Positions 13,120-16,110 of a stretch of 16,110 nt of DNA are shown piece by piece. The DNA lies in the NCBI GenBank assembly GCA_046760445.1, contig JBHIEE010000064.1:1-16110 (forward strand), in the 5' to 3' direction. Numbering within the stretch: position 1 is the stretch's first letter; every line of letters begins with the position of its first letter. The notes under the pieces were generated by a model. The model made no database searches. It was not told the origin of the DNA and saw only the letters and a list, made by a program, of their open reading frames with translations. The stretch is from JBHIEE01 sp046760445. GTDB lineage: Bacteria; Acidobacteriota; Aminicenantia; JdFR-78. The translations under genes were made by a program, and so were the position numbers.

Positions 13120-15090
13120 ATGAGAGATCAAGTCACCTCTAAAATAAAGAAGAAGTCTATATCAACTTTTATTGGTAGTTTTTTAATCTTAGCCTTTATT
13201 TTTTTTGGGAGTATCCTTTTCCAGAATCTATATTATAGGTATGTTATTCCTAATGAGTGGAATGGTCTATTCATTTTTAAAATTCTGATTTTTTCCTTAT
13301 TAATTAATTTATTTTTCTTTATTTATCTCTTCAAAAAATTCTTCTTTAACTATTTAAGATCAGTTAAATTTACAGTTGTTTTATTTCTCGTTCTCGGGAT
13401 AGCTTTAATTCTGAAAAGTGCTATTCCTCAGAATCAAGATTTTCAAATTTATCATAAATTATATGGAGTATTTCTAGGAGATTTAATAACTTTATTTTTT
13501 TTAAAAGAGATAGTTCACAACTGGTGGTTTACTTCTTTTCTAATTGTCCTTTTATTTTCTCTAATTATTTCTCTCTTAACTAGTAGAAAATTCAGTCTTA
13601 GAGAACTCGGATTTTTTCTTGTTCATTTGGGAATGATTTTCATTTTAATTGGAACCTTCATAATTAGTCTTTTTGGTTTGAGTGGAAGACTCAATTTATC
13701 CTTAGCTCAAAAAACAGATAAGTTAGAATTAGTTACTGATGGTAGAAAAAATGGAGACTATAAAAAATTTAGTTTCAAGGTTGAGCTGGCTGATTTTAAA
13801 TTGGAATATTATCCGCCAAACTATAAACTGTATCTTTATCAGAGAAATGATAAAACCGGACGATATAAACCAATTGCTGCCTTATCTCCCCGGGCAAGAG
13901 ACAAATTTGAAATTCCTAATTCAGAGTTGAGTTTTAGGATAATTAATTTTTTCCCGGATTTTGAGGCACGAAAAACAATGATTAAGAAATCTGACGAACC
14001 ATTGAATCCTGCTCTAAAAGTAAAAATAATTTCTCCTGAGCAAGAAAGAATAGAGTGGCTATTGACCAAAGAAAAGAATATCTATGCAGATGAAAATTAT
14101 GAATTTCAGGTTATTTTTGTCTGGGAATGGCAAAGGGAATACCAAAAGAAACTGATATTTGATGATCAGCCAGATACACATTGGTTAAATATTCAAATAG
14201 GAAAAGATGAAAAAGAACTCAGGGTCAAGGTGGGAAGAGAATACAAATGGCGAAATTATTCTTTTCGAATTCTGAAATTTTATCCTCATTTTTATTATGA
14301 TATTCTTTCTCGAAGATCATATTCTCTCTCAGATAAGCCAGAAAATCCAGCTCTTTTAGTAAATGTCCAGGACTTATCTTTGAAGAAAAGAAGAGAATTA
14401 ATTTGGCTTTTTTCTCGTATTCAAGGTTTTGAATCTTTCTCTCTCTTTCAAGGAAAGGTCAAACTAAAATATAATTACACTCCAGGACAAAAAGGAGTTA
14501 AGAATTATATAGTAGTAATTGGAGATAACAAACAAATAGAATTTATCAATAAAAGCAGTCTAAGTTCCTTTCCTCTCGAGTTAGGTAAGATTTATACAAT
14601 CAATCAGAATAGAATTCAGTTTTTAGCTTTTTTCCCTGAAGCACAAACCAAAATAGAACTGACCTCAAAATCAAATCAACTTAATAATCCTGTGATAATT
14701 GTGGTGGTAAAATCTTCGTCCAAGGAGGAAACATTTTTGAAAAATATAAAGGATGAACCAATAATTTTAGATGGAGGAAGATTTATCTTAAAATTTGAAA
14801 AGCAAAAAGAAGAGATAAGGAAGATTAAGTCTCTATTGAGATTCTACCAGCCAGAAGAGAAAGTAATCGCCCAAGGGGTGGAAGTCCATCGTCCTTTCAA
14901 ATTCAAAGGATATAAGTTTTATCAATCACCTATCCCTCCGACTGATTTAACCGGCTCGACCATTTATGTAATAAAACAACCAGGAGTGGAAGTAATTTAT
15001 CTTGGTTTTTTTATCCTGAGTTTGGGAGTGATTTATCTATTTTCAGTAAAAATTATTCTCAAGAAAGAACTTTTCCCGGAGAAAGAATGA
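13120..15090 (+). CDS. ResB/Ccs1-family cytochrome c biogenesis protein
   Basis: The 656-aa membrane protein belongs to the ResB (Ccs1) half of the system II cytochrome c synthase, which carries heme across the membrane with CcsA. About five N-terminal helices (15-37, 50-71, 82-99, 136-154, 165-187) precede a large extracytoplasmic domain (188-622), and one helix closes it (624-645). Family marks: SAIPQNQDF (100-108), NWWF (134-137), His169 in LGFFLVHLGM, and the C-terminal VHRPFKFKGYKFYQSP (589-604) with His590 and YQ. The periplasmic part contains three copies, about 112 residues apart, of a strand-rich unit ending in NPALxV (272-302, 382-416, 499-530). There is no ribosome site; ATG abuts the preceding stop, so translation is coupled. 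The gene overlaps the CcsA-like gene by 4 nt. Confidence 0.88.
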   Translation: MRDQVTSKIKKKSISTFIGSFLILAFIFFGSILFQNLYYRYVIPNEWNGLFIFKILIFSLLINLFFFIYLFKKFFFNYLRSVKFTVVLFLVLGIALILKSAIPQNQDFQIYHKLYGVFLGDLITLFFLKEIVHNWWFTSFLIVLLFSLIISLLTSRKFSLRELGFFLVHLGMIFILIGTFIISLFGLSGRLNLSLAQKTDKLELVTDGRKNGDYKKFSFKVELADFKLEYYPPNYKLYLYQRNDKTGRYKPIAALSPRARDKFEIPNSELSFRIINFFPDFEARKTMIKKSDEPLNPALKVKIISPEQERIEWLLTKEKNIYADENYEFQVIFVWEWQREYQKKLIFDDQPDTHWLNIQIGKDEKELRVKVGREYKWRNYSFRILKFYPHFYYDILSRRSYSLSDKPENPALLVNVQDLSLKKRRELIWLFSRIQGFESFSLFQGKVKLKYNYTPGQKGVKNYIVVIGDNKQIEFINKSSLSSFPLELGKIYTINQNRIQFLAFFPEAQTKIELTSKSNQLNNPVIIVVVKSSSKEETFLKNIKDEPIILDGGRFILKFEKQKEEIRKIKSLLRFYQPEEKVIAQGVEVHRPFKFKGYKFYQSPIPPTDLTGSTIYVIKQPGVEVIYLGFFILSLGVIYLFSVKIILKKELFPEKE

Positions 15091-15911
15091 TCTGGTTTTT
15101 TTTCCAACAAGCAAATATTTTTTTAAAAGCAGCTTTAATCTTTTATTTTATCTCTATTTTAACTTACTTCTTTTATGCATTTAAAAGAAAATACCAATAC
15201 TTACCAACAATTTTTCTTCTGATTGCGTGGGGATTTAATACTGGTTTAATAGTGAATTTATGGTTGGATTACCAGGTGCCTCCTTTTTATACTTTTTATC
15301 AATCTTTAATATTTTTTGCTTGGGTGATAATTTTATTTTATTTAATAATTGAGTGGTTAATTAAATTTAAATTATTGGGAATAATCTTTTCTCTTATATC
15401 TTTTTTAATCTTTATCTGGGCTATGAACAAAGCAGATATTGAAAGGATTAATCTTCCTTTAGTGGGACAGAACATCTGGTTTATCTTTTATTCAATACTC
15501 AGCATTTTTGCTTATGGGTGTTTATTAGTTGGATTTTTAATAGCTATCCTTTACCTCTGTTTCCCTGAAACAAAAGAACTGGCCGGACACTGGATGGACT
15601 TAGAAGGTTTAAATTTTAGCCTTTTTCTTTCGAGATTAATAAATTTTGGATTTATATTTCTTACTTTAACTTTAATAACAATGGCCATCTGGATCAATCA
15701 AATCAAAGGGGCTGTCTGGCAACTGAATTTGGTTCAAAATTGGCTGCTGATTTTCTGGTTACTTTACTTAATTTATCTCCATATAAGAAAGGTCGAAAAA
15801 TGGGAAGGGAAAAGACCTGTCTGGCTTTTGATAGCGGGTTATTTAATCTTAATAATCACTTTTGTAGGGATAAGAGTTTCATCAACCCTTTATTATTTAT
15901 TTTCTCGATAA
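15087..15911 (+). CDS. CcsA/ResC-like membrane protein with degenerate WWD motif
   Basis: The 274-aa protein has eight or so membrane helices in the CcsA/CcmF order, with QVPPFYTFYQSLIFFAW (63-79) and a C-terminal WLLYLIYLHIR (224-234) as in CcsA. CcsA normally has the heme-handling motif WGxYWxWDPKExW in its extracytoplasmic loop. The same place here (207-219) reads KGAVWQLNLVQNW: two Trp remain, but the first Trp, the WDPKE core and acidic residues are gone. His232 in YLHIR is kept; two other expected His positions appear to be Asn51 and Tyr135 (my alignment by eye). The start at ATG 15087 follows GGAG and overlaps the ResB gene. Paired with ResB it would form the system II complex, but the loss of the WWD signature makes ordinary heme ligation doubtful. 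Annotation as CcsA-like is safe; function is not. Confidence 0.8.
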   Translation: MIWFFFQQANIFLKAALIFYFISILTYFFYAFKRKYQYLPTIFLLIAWGFNTGLIVNLWLDYQVPPFYTFYQSLIFFAWVIILFYLIIEWLIKFKLLGIIFSLISFLIFIWAMNKADIERINLPLVGQNIWFIFYSILSIFAYGCLLVGFLIAILYLCFPETKELAGHWMDLEGLNFSLFLSRLINFGFIFLTLTLITMAIWINQIKGAVWQLNLVQNWLLIFWLLYLIYLHIRKVEKWEGKRPVWLLIAGYLILIITFVGIRVSSTLYYLFSR

Positions 15912-15918
15912 AAACACA

Positions 15919-15967
15919 AACTTTTTCGACTTTGAAAAACCAGTCCAAGTCAAGGTTTTCATATCTT
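15919..15967 (-). repeat. Dispersed intergenic element, copy C
   Basis: Read on the minus strand: GATATGAAAACCTTGACTTG, then GACTGGTTTTTCAAAGTCGA, then AAAAGTTT. It matches copy A over about 45 nt with scattered changes, including the shared ATATGAAAACCTT. Hairpins AACC/GGTT and TTTTTC/GAAAAA are kept. It begins 8 nt past the CcsA-like stop. Confidence 0.5.
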
Positions 15968-16012
15968 ATTCTCTAGGTTTTGCCTCCATTAAAATTAAAT
16001 CACAAATTCCTC

Positions 16013-16092
16013 GCCCTGTACCGTAATGGTTCAGGGTGGGCACCAAATATCAAACAAATTCCCCTATACCAATGCTTCGCATGCTACAGGGC
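16013..16092. repeat. Structured non-coding DNA with inverted repeat
   Basis: GCCCTGTA (16013-16020) and TACAGGGC (16085-16092) are exact inverted copies, embedded in looser A/T-rich mirror flanks (AAATTCC...CAAATT). Inside, 16014-16036 also forms a compact hairpin (CCCTG, one mismatch, ACC, loop GTAAT, GGT, CAGGG). GC content is higher than in the neighbours. It may be the end of a small mobile element or RNA that continues past the window. Confidence 0.4.
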
Positions 16093-16110
16093 AGGCAAAT
16101 TCCAATGACC

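Overview
The window is AT-rich, densely coded chromosomal DNA from a diderm (Gram-negative-type) bacterium. Outer-membrane-related genes (an AsmA/YdbH-like bridge protein and a YdbL-family lipoprotein), phosphatidylethanolamine synthesis, consensus-like sigma70 promoters and AGGAGG-type ribosome sites all point to Bacteria. MoaA has a sequence style often seen in archaea. The mix suggests an uncultivated, low-GC, probably anaerobic lineage, but I cannot name the phylum from sequence alone.

Layout. (1) 1-1627: a nested inverted repeat, then a two-gene unit: a secreted C39-like cysteine peptidase with TPRs and a 91-aa protein with a signal peptide and a C-terminal membrane anchor. (2) 1628-2564: a gene-poor stretch with inverted repeats, a GC-rich palindrome and a short coding remnant. 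(3) 2565-3059: a small alpha/beta hydrolase. (4) 3190-3709, minus strand: a single-RRM RNA-binding protein with its own promoter, structured leader and terminator. (5) 3723-5148, minus: psd-pssA, the CDP-diacylglycerol to phosphatidylserine to phosphatidylethanolamine route. (6) 5188-5937, minus: a DUF2238/YjdF-like membrane protein. (7) 5995-7873, plus: moaA and a moaC-mogA/moaB fusion. (8) 7875-11814, minus: a 1043-aa AsmA/YdbH-like protein followed by a YdbL-family lipoprotein. (9) 11932-15911, plus: an alanine dehydrogenase-like gene fused in operon with a ResB/Ccs1 protein and a CcsA-like protein. (10) 15912-16110: non-coding, structured DNA.

Two themes connect the genes. Psd/PssA make PE at the inner membrane, and the AsmA-like/YdbL-like pair belongs to families tied to phospholipid transport to the outer membrane. 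The last operon pairs a dehydrogenase-like protein that lacks the usual catalytic lysine with a ResB/CcsA pair in which CcsA has lost its WWD heme-handling signature. It therefore looks like a diverged version of a familiar system and is the best candidate here for unexplored biology.

The intergenic DNA also carries a short dispersed element, seen three times (about 3101, 8511 and 15919), and a CCCGAGYACTCGGG palindrome, seen twice (2045 and 8546). I found no rRNA, tRNA, CRISPR array or transposase.
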